From Gordonia westfalica (GTDB taxonomy: Bacteria; Actinomycetota; Actinomycetes; Mycobacteriales; Mycobacteriaceae), in assembly GCF_900105725.1 (NCBI RefSeq), contig NZ_FNLM01000034.1, positions 2,108,001 to 2,172,000 on the forward strand: a DNA stretch of 64,000 nt, read 5' to 3'. Both the position numbers and the translations under genes were made by a program. The notes below the pieces were generated by a model that saw only the letters and a program-made list of their open reading frames with translations, was not told the origin of the DNA and did not search any database. Within the stretch, counting starts at the first letter, position 1, and each line of letters opens with the position of its first letter. Below are positions 1 to 10,889 of the stretch, in pieces.

Positions 1-1708
<1,708 letters not shown>

Positions 1709-1763
1709 TCGCCGGCCCCATACCCGAGGACCTTCGGCAGCAAACGTGCCCTTGGTCCTCAGG

Positions 1764-1783
1764 CTCGGGACTCTTTACCCGGT
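1764..1783 (+). promoter_or_regulatory. Candidate DosR box upstream of the universal stress gene
   Basis: CTCGGGACTCTTTACCCGGT matches the DosR consensus TTSGGGACTWWAGTCCCSAA at 13 of 20 positions, including all of GGGACT in the left half and CCCG in the right half. It sits 95 bp before the start at 1878 and just after the devR stop. Confidence 0.6.
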
Positions 1784-1877
1784 GACTCACCCCCCGGCGT
1801 GGCCTGTACTTGAGCGAGGGCAGAGCCGATGCCGGACAATCCGGTACCCGGTGCGTGACCTCCAGGGGGACAGCCGT

Positions 1878-2768
1878 GTGACCGCGTCCAGGACCACCGA
1901 CCGGCCCGTCGTCGTGGGTGTCGACGGATCCGCCACCGCACGTTCCGCGGCTCGCTGGGCCGCGCGCGACGCCGCCCTGCACAGGTCCGAGATCGAGATG
2001 ATCGCCTCGGCGAACCTCTCCGCCGACGATCCACACGTTCTGGAGCAGCACGGCATCGATCCACTCCTGGCCCGGTGCGAACGCGCGCTGGCCGAAACCC
2101 GTCGCGTCGTGGAGGACTCCACCGACGCCCCCGAACCGTTGAAGATCACGACCCGGGTGGTCGACGACGCGCCGATCGCCGCCCTCCTCGAGGCATCGGA
2201 GCACGCCCGGATGCTCGTCCTCGGCAATCGCGGACACATGGCGGGCCACCGCGTGGCCCTCGGATCGGTGACCACCGCCGTGGCCGAACACTGCAGGTGC
2301 CCGCTGACGGTGGTCCGGGACCCGGCATCGCGCTGGCCTCGGGCGAGCGTCGTGGTCGGTACCGACGGTTCCCCGGGTGGACGCCGGGCGGTCGACGCCG
2401 CATTCGCCGCGGCAGCCGTCCGCGAGGTACCTGTCACGGTCGTGCATGCCTGGTGCGACACCGAGGTCGTCGACATGCCGGTGCCGTGCACGATGTCCGA
2501 ATGGCCGAGCCACCGGGGCCGGGCCGACGCCTGGCTCGACGACGAACTGGCCGGCGTTCGCCGGGTGTACCCGCAGGTGGCCGTCCGCCATGCCGTGACC
2601 AGGGACCGTCCTGCCCGCGCACTGCTCGACCACGCCCAGGCGGCCCAACTGCTCGTCGTGGGCGCCCGTGGCCGTGGCGGATTCGCCGACTTGAGACTCG
2701 GCTCGACGACCCTGGCGGTCCTGCGAGCGGCGCGGTGCCCGGTGATGGTCGTGCCCCACGACCGCTGA
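1878..2768 (+). CDS. Tandem-domain universal stress protein
   Basis: A 296-residue protein with two UspA domains. The first begins at PVVVGVDGS and the second at SVVVGTDGS. Each ends with an ATP-loop-like segment (GNRGHMAGHRVALGSVT and GARGRGGFADLRLGSTT) of the G-x2-G-x9-G-S/T type seen in ATP-binding mycobacterial Usps such as Rv2623. The GTG at 1878 is chosen because the domain starts 10 residues later and the frame upstream is devR-overlapping noise. Cytosolic. The gene follows devR in the same direction with a 169-bp gap that holds a DosR-like box, so hypoxic control by DevR is likely (inference). DosR regulons of mycobacteria contain several such tandem Usps. Confidence 0.9.
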   Translation: MTASRTTDRPVVVGVDGSATARSAARWAARDAALHRSEIEMIASANLSADDPHVLEQHGIDPLLARCERALAETRRVVEDSTDAPEPLKITTRVVDDAPIAALLEASEHARMLVLGNRGHMAGHRVALGSVTTAVAEHCRCPLTVVRDPASRWPRASVVVGTDGSPGGRRAVDAAFAAAAVREVPVTVVHAWCDTEVVDMPVPCTMSEWPSHRGRADAWLDDELAGVRRVYPQVAVRHAVTRDRPARALLDHAQAAQLLVVGARGRGGFADLRLGSTTLAVLRAARCPVMVVPHDR

Positions 2769-2809
2769 GCCGGACCCGGTCGCGCAAGCAAGTGCCATTC
2801 GGCCCTATG

Positions 2810-2826
2810 AGATGTACATCACATCT
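2810..2826. promoter_or_regulatory. Short inverted repeat AGATGT-N5-ACATCT
   Basis: A perfect 6-5-6 inverted repeat lies 90 bp upstream of the zinc-ribbon gene. It may be an operator. No known consensus is matched closely. Confidence 0.25.
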
Positions 2827-2915
2827 GATGACACTGGAGTGGTCGCTCATCCGAGCTCGGGGCGAAGCAGCGACAGGACCCGAGTCGACACAGCCAGCAT
2901 CTGAGGTCCACCGAC

Positions 2916-3122
2916 ATGACAGCCATATCGCCGTTGTCCGCCGAAACCGAGGGTTCGGCCGACCGGTACTGCGACAGCTGCGGGCGTAGCTTCATCCCGC
3001 GATCACCCGTCGCCGACCAGGCCCGGGACGACCTGGCCAGGGGCAACGGCTGGCACATCGGCGCCGAGGAGACCTTCTGCCCGGCCTGCCGGCACGCGCG
3101 TCTCGAGATCAGCGACCCGTGA
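2916..3122 (+). CDS. Small zinc-ribbon-like protein (68 aa)
   Basis: Cys19-x2-Cys22 (YCDSCGR) and a second CxxC (FCPACRHA, about residues 54-57) bracket a roughly 30-residue spacer, the spacing of a treble-clef or zinc-ribbon fold. There is no signal peptide or membrane segment. I do not recognise the family. It may be a nucleic-acid or protein adaptor. Its position two genes after devR in the same direction leaves room for membership of the dormancy cluster, but nothing in the protein shows that. The 3' end overlaps the convergent L,D-transpeptidase gene by 14 bp. Confidence 0.6.
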   Translation: MTAISPLSAETEGSADRYCDSCGRSFIPRSPVADQARDDLARGNGWHIGAEETFCPACRHARLEISDP

Positions 3123-4107
3123 GACCCGCGCCGAGACCGAACAGCGCAGGCACCACACCGACCAACTGCGACAGCAGACCGGTGAGCATGTCACCGCCGG
3201 GAAGGTCGGGAGTCGACGGCGTGGCACCCGGAGTTGTTTGAGGGGTTGCTCCGGGCGCCTCGTCGGTCGGCGCACCCTGGTTGACGCCGATCGTGATCTT
3301 CGGGCTCTTCGCCGGGTCGAGCCAGACGAGGACCTTCTTCATCAGCTCGCGTTCGATGGCGACGCAGCCCATCGTGGGTTCGTTGTTGGTCACGTGCAGG
3401 AACATGGCCGACGCCTTGCCGGGCGTGCGTTCCGGGTTGTGGGCGATGTTGACGGCGTAGTCGTACACGGGACCCGAGTTGTACAGGTTCTCGCTGTCGC
3501 CGCCGGGGCTCTGCGGCTGACGCACGTGGGTGTTGTACGTCGGCGACTTGGTGTCGGAATCCCACCAGTCCTGCTGGTCGACCTTGATGTACGGCATCTT
3601 GGTGCCCGGGTTCGCCTGGCGGCCGAACGCCTGGTCGAGCGGGAACGTGCCCTCCGGCGTGCGATACACGTTGTCCTGGGGTTCCCCCATACCCAGGGAA
3701 CCGAGGAATGCCTTGGTCGGCCCGATGACGGGCTTCCAGCTGCCGTCCGCCCCCTTCTCGAAGGCCGTGAGGGTGGCGGTCGTGTCCGATGCCTTGGGTG
3801 CGGTCACGACGATCATCTGGCTGGTCTCGGCTCCGGCGCGCCCGACGCCGCCGGGTGCATCCGCGGAACCGTTGTCGCCGGCGAGTTGGTTGAGCACCTC
3901 GTCGAGCAGCGGGATACCGAGGCCCGGACCCGTCCCCGGAAGCGACGGACTCCCCGGCGTGGTGGGCGTCCCGGGTGTGGTCGTCCCGGGGGTGGTCGGC
4001 TCCGGCTCGGCGAACGCCTGACCCGCACCACCGGCACAAGCGGCGAGCACCACAATCACCAATAGTCCCAGCAGTCTCATTCGCCTCATCAGTAACTTCT
4101 GCACCAC
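3109..4107 (-). CDS. YkuD-type L,D-transpeptidase, secreted or lipoprotein
   Basis: 332 residues. The N-terminus is a basic stretch and a hydrophobic core ending in LAAC, a plausible lipobox. A signal peptidase I site after AFA is the alternative. A Pro/Thr/Gly linker (about 35-65) follows, then a catalytic domain (about 95-285) with MFLHVTNN and TMGCVAI, the His and Cys of the YkuD active site. A second Pro/Thr-rich linker and a hydrophobic C-terminus close the protein. The family makes 3-3 cross-links in peptidoglycan or attaches proteins to it, outside the membrane. The hydrophobic C-terminal segment (about 310-330) could add a second anchor. A later Met at residue 7 is an equally good start. 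Family call is firm, substrate unknown. Confidence 0.8.
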   Translation of the reverse strand: MVQKLLMRRMRLLGLLVIVVLAACAGGAGQAFAEPEPTTPGTTTPGTPTTPGSPSLPGTGPGLGIPLLDEVLNQLAGDNGSADAPGGVGRAGAETSQMIVVTAPKASDTTATLTAFEKGADGSWKPVIGPTKAFLGSLGMGEPQDNVYRTPEGTFPLDQAFGRQANPGTKMPYIKVDQQDWWDSDTKSPTYNTHVRQPQSPGGDSENLYNSGPVYDYAVNIAHNPERTPGKASAMFLHVTNNEPTMGCVAIERELMKKVLVWLDPAKSPKITIGVNQGAPTDEAPGATPQTTPGATPSTPDLPGGDMLTGLLSQLVGVVPALFGLGAGLTGR

Positions 4108-4419
4108 AACAGTGTGACAGCGCGCAAGTCCCCGTGAGTCACGTGATGGTCACGGTGCAATGAGGATCGGATCAAGGGCGACCATGCGCCGCAATGGCGC
4201 GACATGCCGAGGACTGCGGCGAATCATCGAAGGAAAATTCACGATTTTCTATTGCTCGCGACGCTGGGCAATGCAGCCCAAATCAATTCCCCCGTCCACA
4301 CCCCACCAATTTTTTCGATTTCCCCTTTGCACGAACGAAATATGATCGTTAGCGTCGGCAATGGCTTGAGTCGAACAACGGCCTCGCCGATCGGATTATC
4401 CACCGACGAAGGAGAGACA
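4108..4419. other. Intergenic promoter region, transpeptidase / small peptide
   Basis: No convincing gene. AT-richer than its surroundings, as promoters here are. A TATGAT hexamer at 4341-4346 is a fair -10 for the peptide gene starting at 4420; no good -35 was seen. The left part should hold the transpeptidase promoter. Confidence 0.4.
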
Positions 4420-4500
4420 ATGGGTTCCCTCGAGAACATCGAATTCCTGACGGCCATCATCGACCTGCTCAACAGCCTCGGCGGCGGCGGCGAAGCCTGA
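4420..4500 (+). CDS. 26-residue acidic, glycine-tailed peptide
   Basis: ATG 4420 follows a strong Shine-Dalgarno (GAAGGAGAG, 4408-4416). The 26-residue product begins MGSLENIEFL, continues as an amphipathic leucine/isoleucine segment (TAIIDLLNSL) and ends in four Gly, Glu and Ala. A strong intrinsic terminator starts 77 bp after the stop, so this looks like a monocistronic unit and not the end of a larger gene. It has no signal peptide. Size, acidity and amphipathicity recall the PorA/PorH cell-wall peptides of corynebacteria, which also lack signal sequences, but I see no sequence match and make no functional claim. Confidence 0.6.
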   Translation: MGSLENIEFLTAIIDLLNSLGGGGEA

Positions 4501-4576
4501 TCGCCCACTGAGACCGGTCCGCCATCGAGAACCCCTGCGACACAGTAGAACTCGGTGCTGGGCCACCGTGACGGAA

Positions 4577-4616
4577 GGCCGCGGTGATTCACTCCCCTCA
4601 GCGAATCGCCGCGGCC
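4577..4616 (+). terminator. Intrinsic terminator after the small peptide gene
   Basis: Arms 4577-4590 and 4603-4616 pair over 14 bp (one G-U) with a 12-nt loop. A short T-run at 4625-4628 follows. It could also end the convergent phoH2 transcript. Confidence 0.8.
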
Positions 4617-4676
4617 CTCCTCCGTTTTCCTACGATTGTTAACCGTCAGTACACAGACAAGCCCGACTCGCCACAC

Positions 4677-5978
4677 TCACGGCGCGGAGGGGCCGAACTC
4701 CTCGAGCATCTCCGTCACCAGCGCCGCGATCGGCGACCGCTCACTACGGGTCAGGGTGATGTGCGCGAAGAGCGGATGCCCCTTCAGCTTCTCGATCACC
4801 GCGGCGACGCCGTCGTGCCGGCCCACACGGAGGTTGTCGCGCTGGGCGACGTCGTGGGTCAGGACGACGCGCGAACCCGAACCCAACCGGGAGAGCACCG
4901 TCAGCAGGACGTTGCGTTCCAGTGACTGCGCCTCGTCGACGATCACGAACGAATCGTGCAGCGACCGGCCACGGATGTGAGTCAGCGGCAACACCTCCAG
5001 CATCCCGCGGCTCAGCACCTCCTCGATGACCTCCGGCGACGCGAGACCTTCGAGGGTGTCGAACACCGCCTGCGCCCACGGGCCCATCTTCTCGGCCTCG
5101 CCACCCGGCAGGTAGCCGAGCTGCTGACCACCGACCGCGTACAGCGGCCGGAACACCACGACCTTCCGCTGCGTCCGGCGCTCCAGGACCGCCTCGAGAC
5201 CCGCGCACAGCGCCAGCGCCGACTTGCCGGTGCCCGCCTTTCCGCCAAGCGAGACGATGCCGACGCTGTCGTCGAGGAGCAGGTCGAGGGCGACCCGCTG
5301 TTCCGCGGAACGCCCGTGCAGACCGAAAGCCTCACGATCACCCCGCACCAGCTGCACGCGCTTCTCCGCGTTGACGCGGCCGAGCGCGCTCGACGACGGG
5401 CTGAGAAGACGGATGCCGGTGTGGCACGGCAGCTCCCTGGCCTCGTCGAGGTCGACGACGCCGTCGGCGAACAACGCGTCGATCGTCGAGGTGGGGACGT
5501 CGAGCTCGGTCATCCCCGACCACCCGGACACCACCACGTCCTGCGCGTGGTACTCGTCGGCGGCCAGGCCGACCGCACCGGCCTTCACACGCAGCGGGGT
5601 GTCCTTGGACACCAGGGTGACGTCCTTGCCCTCGGCGCGCAGGTTCAGCGCACAGGCAAGAATCCGGGAATCGTTGCTGTCGGTGCGGAAACCCGCCGGC
5701 AGAACAGCCGGATCGGTGTGGTTGAGCTCCACCTGGAGGGTTCCGCCCTCCTCACCGATCTCGATCGGCAGGTCGAGCCGACCGTGCGCCAACCGCAGGT
5801 CGTCGAGCATGCGCAACGCCTCACGTGCAAACCAGCCGAGCTCGTGGTGGTGACGTTTGCCCTCGAGTTCGCTGATGACCACCAGTGGTAACACCACTGA
5901 GTGCTCCGCGAAGCGCATGGCCGCCCAGGGATCGGACAGCAGGACGGAAGTATCGAGGACGTAGGTGCGTGTGGTCAC
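4677..5978 (-). CDS. phoH2: PhoH2: PIN ribonuclease fused to PhoH ATPase
   Basis: 433 residues. An N-terminal PIN domain (about 1-150) begins [11 protein letters not shown], with further acidic residues in VISELEGKR and DSNDSRIL. The PhoH domain (about 220-433) has Walker [12 protein letters not shown] (about 245-255) and Walker [12 protein letters not shown] (about 343). Mycobacterial PhoH2 (Rv1095) is an ATP-dependent RNA helicase/ribonuclease and this protein has the same architecture and length. GTG 5978 is preceded by AGGAG six bases away. Gene order next to desA2, glyA and coaA matches the M. tuberculosis locus. A 347-bp gap separates it from desA2, so it probably has its own promoter and a long leader. 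Confidence 0.92.
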   Translation of the reverse strand: MTTRTYVLDTSVLLSDPWAAMRFAEHSVVLPLVVISELEGKRHHHELGWFAREALRMLDDLRLAHGRLDLPIEIGEEGGTLQVELNHTDPAVLPAGFRTDSNDSRILACALNLRAEGKDVTLVSKDTPLRVKAGAVGLAADEYHAQDVVVSGWSGMTELDVPTSTIDALFADGVVDLDEARELPCHTGIRLLSPSSSALGRVNAEKRVQLVRGDREAFGLHGRSAEQRVALDLLLDDSVGIVSLGGKAGTGKSALALCAGLEAVLERRTQRKVVVFRPLYAVGGQQLGYLPGGEAEKMGPWAQAVFDTLEGLASPEVIEEVLSRGMLEVLPLTHIRGRSLHDSFVIVDEAQSLERNVLLTVLSRLGSGSRVVLTHDVAQRDNLRVGRHDGVAAVIEKLKGHPLFAHITLTRSERSPIAALVTEMLEEFGPSAP

Positions 5979-6325
5979 GTGGGGCTCCTACGTTCGTGCG
6001 GCGCCCGCACAAACCAGTTCTCGCAGTTGACCGGCTGATCGAAGTCCGTTGCCCCCGGCGTCAGCCGAGGTGGACGAGGACCGGGGCCGGCCCCCTCGTG
6101 ATGCTGTTGCAATCCACGAATCGAACCTCCCGGACGAACCGCTTCCCCGCGGCCCGTCACTCGCCAACGTACGCGCAGACCTCGCCTGCGGCGCGCCGGA
6201 ATCGGGTGTGTCGGCGTGAATTTCGCGTTAACCGCAGTATCGTCTGACGCAGGGACGCAAACGGCGCCACCAGGGCTTTTGCCGTCCTGATGGCGCCGTG
6301 AGCGCGTTCTGGGGGTGTCGCAGGG
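5979..6325. other. 347-bp gap between desA2-like gene and phoH2
   Basis: It holds the hairpin at 6261-6299 and presumably the phoH2 promoter. A GATACTGC segment on the minus strand near 6235-6242 is a possible -10, which would give a leader of about 250 nt. No small ORF stood out. Confidence 0.4.
6261..6299 (-). terminator. Hairpin after the desA2-like gene
   Basis: ACGGCGCCA (6261-6269) pairs with TGGCGCCGT (6291-6299). A further CAGG/CCTG pairing inside extends the stem past one mismatch. It begins 27 nt beyond the desA2 stop. No clear U-tract. Confidence 0.55.
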
Positions 6326-7198
6326 TTAACTGCGCGCGTGGGAGAGGATGCGCCGGCGCGCCGCCTCGGCCTCCTCGCCCAGGCCTTCCACACTGTCGAG
6401 CTTGACCGCGTCGGCGAGGGTCGCCGCGATCTCCTTCCAGGTGTCGGCGTTCTCGTAGTCGGCGATGAGAGCGCGCTCGGCCTCGAAGTCGTCGATGTCG
6501 TGACCGATGGCCTCGGCCCGACCCAGCGCCAGCGCGGAGTCGATCGCGATGACGGTGGCGTCCTGGTCGGCGATGACGCCGGCGTTGAGGAACGCCGCGA
6601 ACGTGTTGGCCTGCTGCTGGTCGTCGGCGGAGATCTTGGTGAGGATCTGCTCCAGGACCTCGTCGTCGGCGACTGCGGACATCCGCTTGATGAAGCTGAC
6701 GCACTGGTTCTCGTGCACGGCCATCAGTGCGAGCACGTCGAGCGGTCCGAGAGCATCGACCTGTTCCGGGGTCTGCCGGTAGCCCTTGGTCACGTGGACG
6801 AGTCGACGGTCCTCGGCGTCCACCGGGTCGATCGCGCGGCGGACGACGAGGTAGTCGCGCAGGACGATCGAGTGACGGTTGTCCTCCGCGGTCCACACGC
6901 CGATCAGCTGACGCCACTCGGAGAAGGCCGGGAAGTGCTTCGCCAGCACACGATGGTACGACGGCAGGTTGTCCTTGGTGAGGAGCAGCGCCAGCAGCCC
7001 GGCACGTGCCTCGTCGGACAGCGTCGCCTGCGACGGATCGAAGTCGTCGCCGCCGAGGAACGCGAAGTTGCGTCCGTCGTCCCACGGCACCCAGTCGTGC
7101 GGATTCCACGGAGTGGCGGCCGACTGGTGGTCTTCGGCGATCTCGGGAAGAGCCTTCTCGAGCGCGATGATCAGGTCGTCTTCAGTGAGTGCGTTCAT
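6326..7198 (-). CDS. desA2: DesA2-like acyl-ACP desaturase family protein with altered metal ligands
   Basis: 290 residues, ferritin-like fold of the soluble stearoyl-ACP desaturase family; position between glyA and phoH2 matches Rv1094. The first helix-pair motif reads WTAEDNRHS (Glu105, His109; plants have EENRH). The second Glu is present in VHENQCVSF (Glu163). However the second E-x2-H motif is replaced: ADDQQQ stands where ADEKRH is expected, so Glu becomes Asp193 and His becomes Gln196. The usual Glu of TEEALPTY is Asp76. A normal di-iron site is therefore doubtful, and the protein may be a weak or non-desaturating paralogue. A Met start is supported by synteny and length. Confidence 0.85.
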   Translation of the reverse strand: MNALTEDDLIIALEKALPEIAEDHQSAATPWNPHDWVPWDDGRNFAFLGGDDFDPSQATLSDEARAGLLALLLTKDNLPSYHRVLAKHFPAFSEWRQLIGVWTAEDNRHSIVLRDYLVVRRAIDPVDAEDRRLVHVTKGYRQTPEQVDALGPLDVLALMAVHENQCVSFIKRMSAVADDEVLEQILTKISADDQQQANTFAAFLNAGVIADQDATVIAIDSALALGRAEAIGHDIDDFEAERALIADYENADTWKEIAATLADAVKLDSVEGLGEEAEAARRRILSHARS

Positions 7199-7258
7199 CG
7201 CTGCAAGGATACGGACGCCGAGGGACGGCGGGCAATTCAGGTCACACCTTCGCTCCGC

Positions 7259-8566
7259 TCAGATGCGGCTCATCAGCCCCCACTCCTCGAGTCCCTCGTA
7301 GAGCGGGAAGTCGAGGGCGAGCTTCGAGACCCGGCCGCGCAGCGCCGAGACGTCGGCGGACGAACCGTTGGCGAGCGCGGTGGCGATGATGTCGGCGACC
7401 TCGGTGAACTGCTCGTCGCCGAAGCCGCGGGTGGCCAGCGCGGGCGTGCCGATACGCAGACCCGACGTCACCATCGGCGGGCGCGGGTCGAACGGCACGG
7501 CGTTGCGGTTGACCGTGATGCCGACTTGGTGCAGCAGATCTTCGGCCTGCTGACCGTCGAGGTCACTGTTGCGCAGGTCGACGAGCACGAGGTGGACGTC
7601 GGTGCCGCCGGTGAGCACCGAGACACCGGCCTTGGCGACATCGGCGCCGTTGAGGCGCTCGGCCAGGAGCTTCGCGCCCGACAGGGTTCGGCGCTGACGC
7701 TCGGCGAACTCCTCGGTGCCGGCGATCTTGAGGGCGACGGCCTTACCGGCGATCGCGTGCATGAGCGGCCCGCCCTGCTGTCCGGGGAACACCGCCGAGT
7801 TGAGTTTCTTGGCCCACTCCTGCTTGGCGAGGATGATGCCCGAGCGGGGTCCGCCGAGGGTCTTGTGCACGGTCGAGCTGACGACGTCGGCGTGCGGCAC
7901 CGGCGACGGGTGCAGTCCGGCGGCGACGAGTCCGGCGAAATGCGCCATGTCGACCCACAGGTGGGCGCCGACCTCGTCGGCGATGGACCGGAACGCCTCG
8001 AAGTCGAGGGTGCGCGGGTAGGCCGACCAGCCGGCCACGATGACCTTCGGCTTGACGTCGAGGGCGATCTTGCGCACCTCGTCCATGTCGATCCGGAAGT
8101 CTTCCTTGCTCACGCCGTAGAAGGCGTTCTCGTAGAGCTTGCCGGAGAAGTTGAGGCGCATGCCGTGGGTGAGGTGACCGCCGTGGGCCAGGTCGAGACC
8201 GAGCATGGTCTCCCCCGGCTCCATCAGGGCCTGCAGCACGGCCGCGTTCGCCTGCGCTCCCGAATGCGGCTGGACGTTGGCGAAGTCGGCGCCGAACAGT
8301 TCCTTGGCACGGTTGCGGGCGATGTCCTCGACCACGTCGACGTACTCGCATCCGCCGTAGTAGCGGCGGCCCGGGTAACCCTCGGCGTACTTGTTGGTGA
8401 GCACGCTGCCCTGTGCCTGCAGCACGGCGCGGGGCACGAAGTTCTCCGAGGCGATCATCTCGAGGGTGTCACGCTGACGGCTGAGTTCGCCGTTCATGGC
8501 GGCGGCGACATCGGGGTCGAGCTCGGCCAGGGACATCGAGTTCACGGATGACGAGTTCGCGGTCAT
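7259..8566 (-). CDS. glyA: Serine hydroxymethyltransferase
   Basis: 435 residues. It converts serine and tetrahydrofolate to glycine and 5,10-methylene-THF using PLP. Seen are the N-terminal [17 protein letters not shown], the [14 protein letters not shown] segment, the PLP-lysine motif [13 protein letters not shown] and the C-terminal [15 protein letters not shown] 8566 is chosen over the 60 codons of open frame upstream, which do not resemble the family. It lies 34 bp after the metallopeptidase gene and 60 bp before desA2, likely one transcription unit. Confidence 0.97.
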   Translation of the reverse strand: MTANSSSVNSMSLAELDPDVAAAMNGELSRQRDTLEMIASENFVPRAVLQAQGSVLTNKYAEGYPGRRYYGGCEYVDVVEDIARNRAKELFGADFANVQPHSGAQANAAVLQALMEPGETMLGLDLAHGGHLTHGMRLNFSGKLYENAFYGVSKEDFRIDMDEVRKIALDVKPKVIVAGWSAYPRTLDFEAFRSIADEVGAHLWVDMAHFAGLVAAGLHPSPVPHADVVSSTVHKTLGGPRSGIILAKQEWAKKLNSAVFPGQQGGPLMHAIAGKAVALKIAGTEEFAERQRRTLSGAKLLAERLNGADVAKAGVSVLTGGTDVHLVLVDLRNSDLDGQQAEDLLHQVGITVNRNAVPFDPRPPMVTSGLRIGTPALATRGFGDEQFTEVADIIATALANGSSADVSALRGRVSKLALDFPLYEGLEEWGLMSRI

Positions 8567-8600
8567 GCCGACAAGTCTAGGGAGCCCCCCGGCATATCCC

Positions 8601-9821
8601 CTAACCAGGCACCAGTTCCCGCCGGAGGCTCGCCGGGATGAGCGGCTCGTCGAGCAGCCGGCCGAAGGCCGCGGCACGGTCATCGGCGGCGTCGAGCCAG
8701 CTGTCGAGCAATTGGTACCCCTCGACATAGGTGCTGATGTACGCACGCCACAGCGGTGAGGTGAGGAAGCGGAGCATCTGGCGGGCGCGTTCGGGCGGCG
8801 CGAGCAACCACGTCTCGAGGAACTCGACGACGTCGTCGGACTCGGCGTGCTGGTCGTGCAGCATCAGGGCCGCGTCCTGGCGGACGGTCAGGAGTCCGGA
8901 GGTGGCGCTTCCGACGCGCATCGCCCGGTCGGCGTCGAAGCGCAGGCCGAGGTCGGCGTAGATCTCCTGCGCCCAGGCTCCCCACTCTTTGCCCATGACC
9001 GCGGTGAGGGCGTGGTCGGCGAGTCCCTCGGCCATCAGACACTGCGGGGTGTTGACGAGGAAGATCGACTGCTCGTGCTGGCCTGCGCCGACGAGCAGCT
9101 GCTCCTTGCGGCAGTGCTCGGTGTGGTGACCGGGGTACGCCTCGTGGGCGATCAGATGCGGGAGCGACGACATGTACTGCGTGAGGTCGGCATTGATCGC
9201 CACCCGGGACCGGAAGTTCCCGAGGTAGTAGTTGAACCCCGACCACGGCTTGTCGGTGACGACCTCGAACTCGACGATCTCGTTGTCCGGCAAGGGGTAT
9301 TGCGCGCGGACGCGTTCCCGGAGGGCGCCGCTGAACGCCCGCACGCACTCGTCGACCCGGTCGGCGGGGATCTCGTCGGCCCGACGGTGCGCGGCGTAGG
9401 CGTCGCGCAGTTCGCCGCCGGTGGCGTCGGCGATGCCGAGCGCCTCCGCCAGGTCGGTGTGCGCCTGCCGGTAGCGATCGGCGTCGGCGAGTGCTATGTC
9501 GACGTCGAAATAGGCGTTGACCTCGTCGACGAAGGAGATGTCGTCGCCGGCGAACTTGCGGGCCGAACACTCGAGTGCCCGAAGGTGGGACCCGATGAAC
9601 TCCGCGCGCGCCGCGGGCAGTTCACCGGGGAGATCGGCACGCAGCGCACGGGCGCGCTCCGCGAGCTGCGCCGGGTCGGGTGCGGGTCCGTTGGCGATCT
9701 CGGCGCGCATTCCCGGGTCACCGGTGAAGGCGTCGACGAAACCCTCTTCGAGCCGATCGAATGCCAGCCCCAGCCGCAGGTAATCGGTGACGAGGTCGGG
9801 GTTCGTGTGGTCGGTCGGCAT
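8601..9821 (-). CDS. DUF885-type putative metallopeptidase
   Basis: 406 residues. The zinc motif [16 protein letters not shown] (about 210-225) is the HExxPGHH signature of DUF885 proteins. A downstream [11 protein letters not shown] with Glu is a candidate third ligand. No signal peptide, so cytosolic. At about 400 residues it is shorter than the usual 550-600-residue DUF885 lipoproteins and lacks their N-terminal part. ATG 9821 is chosen because the upstream open frame overlaps the divergent coaA promoter. Substrate unknown. Confidence 0.75.
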   Translation of the reverse strand: MPTDHTNPDLVTDYLRLGLAFDRLEEGFVDAFTGDPGMRAEIANGPAPDPAQLAERARALRADLPGELPAARAEFIGSHLRALECSARKFAGDDISFVDEVNAYFDVDIALADADRYRQAHTDLAEALGIADATGGELRDAYAAHRRADEIPADRVDECVRAFSGALRERVRAQYPLPDNEIVEFEVVTDKPWSGFNYYLGNFRSRVAINADLTQYMSSLPHLIAHEAYPGHHTEHCRKEQLLVGAGQHEQSIFLVNTPQCLMAEGLADHALTAVMGKEWGAWAQEIYADLGLRFDADRAMRVGSATSGLLTVRQDAALMLHDQHAESDDVVEFLETWLLAPPERARQMLRFLTSPLWRAYISTYVEGYQLLDSWLDAADDRAAAFGRLLDEPLIPASLRRELVPG

Positions 9822-9887
9822 ACCGGGCACGTTACCGCGGGTCGACGCACCGCGTGGACCCACCGCGTCGTGACGAGAGGTCGGCCC

Positions 9888-9893
9888 TAAGCT
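9888..9893 (+). promoter_or_regulatory. -10 hexamer TAAGCT before coaA upstream ORF
   Basis: TAAGCT lies 7 nt before ATG 9901, the leaderless arrangement. It is also the only good -10 for coaA. Confidence 0.5.
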
Positions 9894-9900
9894 GTTACGC

Positions 9901-9948
9901 ATGACGACCCGGGCAGCCGCGCGTACCACTACCCCGGAGCTGCGCTGA
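9901..9948 (+). CDS. Leaderless 15-codon upstream ORF overlapping coaA
   Basis: ATG 9901 opens a 15-residue peptide ([15 protein letters not shown]) whose TGA at 9946-9948 overlaps the coaA ATG at 9948 by one base (TGATG). The ORF starts 7 nt after a TAAGCT hexamer and so would be translated from the very 5' end. Such an overlap usually couples translation of the second gene to the first. The peptide is rich in Thr and Arg. Whether it has a regulatory role is inference. Confidence 0.5.
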   Translation: MTTRAAARTTTPELR

Positions 9949-10889
9949 TGGCTCGCAATGCCAGTGATCGGGACCCCAGTCTGTACCTGGAACTCGACCG
10001 CCGGCAGTGGCGCGAACTTCGTGAGTCGATGCCGCTCGTGCTGAACGAGTCCGAGCTCGCCGAACTCGTGGGTCTCGGTGAGCAGATCGACCTCGACGAG
10101 GTCGCCGACGTCTACCTCCCGCTGTCGCGTCTCATCCACCTGCAAGTCGCTGCGCGCCAACGACTGTTCGCCGCGACCTCGACCTTCCTCGGCGAGCGTC
10201 AGGTCAACCGGCAGGTGCCGTTCGTCATCGGCATCGCGGGCAGTGTCGCGGTGGGGAAGTCGACGACGGCCCGCGTGCTCGCGGCGCTGCTCGCCCGCTG
10301 GGAATCACACCCGAAGGTCGACCTCATCACCACGGACGGCTTCCTGCTGCCGACGGCGGAGATGCAGCGTCGAGGCATTCTGCATCGCAAGGGTTTTCCC
10401 GAGTCGTACGACCGCCGCGCCCTGCTCCGGTTCGTGACCGAGGTGAAATCCGGGGCGCGCGAGGTGGCCGCTCCGGTCTACTCCCACCTGGCCTACGACA
10501 TCGTGCCGAACGTCTATCACTATGTGCGACAGCCCGACATCCTGATCCTGGAGGGACTCAACGTCCTGCAGACCGGCGAGACGCTGATGGTGTCGGATCT
10601 CTTCGACTTCTCCATCTACGTCGACGCCAAGGTGGAGGACATCGAGGAGTGGTACATCTCCCGATTCCTGCAGATGCGGACCACCTCGTTCGCCAACCCG
10701 GACTCCCACTTCCACGCGTACGCCTCGCTCACCGACGATCAGGCCACGGCCGCGGCGCGGGACCTGTGGACCTCGATCAACCGGCCGAACCTCATCGAGA
10801 ACATCCTGCCCACGCGGCCGCGGGCGTCGCTGGTCCTCCGTAAGGACGTCGACCACTCGATCAACCGGGTGCGCCTGCGGAAGCTGTGA
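9948..10889 (+). CDS. coaA: Pantothenate kinase type I
   Basis: 313 residues. It phosphorylates pantothenate with ATP, the first committed step of coenzyme A synthesis. Walker [15 protein letters not shown] (about 103-116) follows [23 protein letters not shown] and [13 protein letters not shown] are hallmark CoaA segments. The start overlaps an upstream ORF; GGAG at 9936-9939 can serve as its ribosome site. The 3' end overlaps the convergent TetR gene by 29 bp. Divergent from the glyA group, as in M. tuberculosis Rv1092c. Confidence 0.97.
   Translation: MARNASDRDPSLYLELDRRQWRELRESMPLVLNESELAELVGLGEQIDLDEVADVYLPLSRLIHLQVAARQRLFAATSTFLGERQVNRQVPFVIGIAGSVAVGKSTTARVLAALLARWESHPKVDLITTDGFLLPTAEMQRRGILHRKGFPESYDRRALLRFVTEVKSGAREVAAPVYSHLAYDIVPNVYHYVRQPDILILEGLNVLQTGETLMVSDLFDFSIYVDAKVEDIEEWYISRFLQMRTTSFANPDSHFHAYASLTDDQATAAARDLWTSINRPNLIENILPTRPRASLVLRKDVDHSINRVRLRKL

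Noticed and set aside
1726..1760. Inverted repeat GAGGACC ... GGTCCTC after devR as terminator
   Set aside because: Seven base pairs with a 21-nt loop and no T-run is too weak.
6338..8551. Very long open frame antisense to desA2 and glyA
   Set aside because: It is a GC-bias shadow of two well-conserved enzymes on the other strand; no protein family features and no ribosome site.
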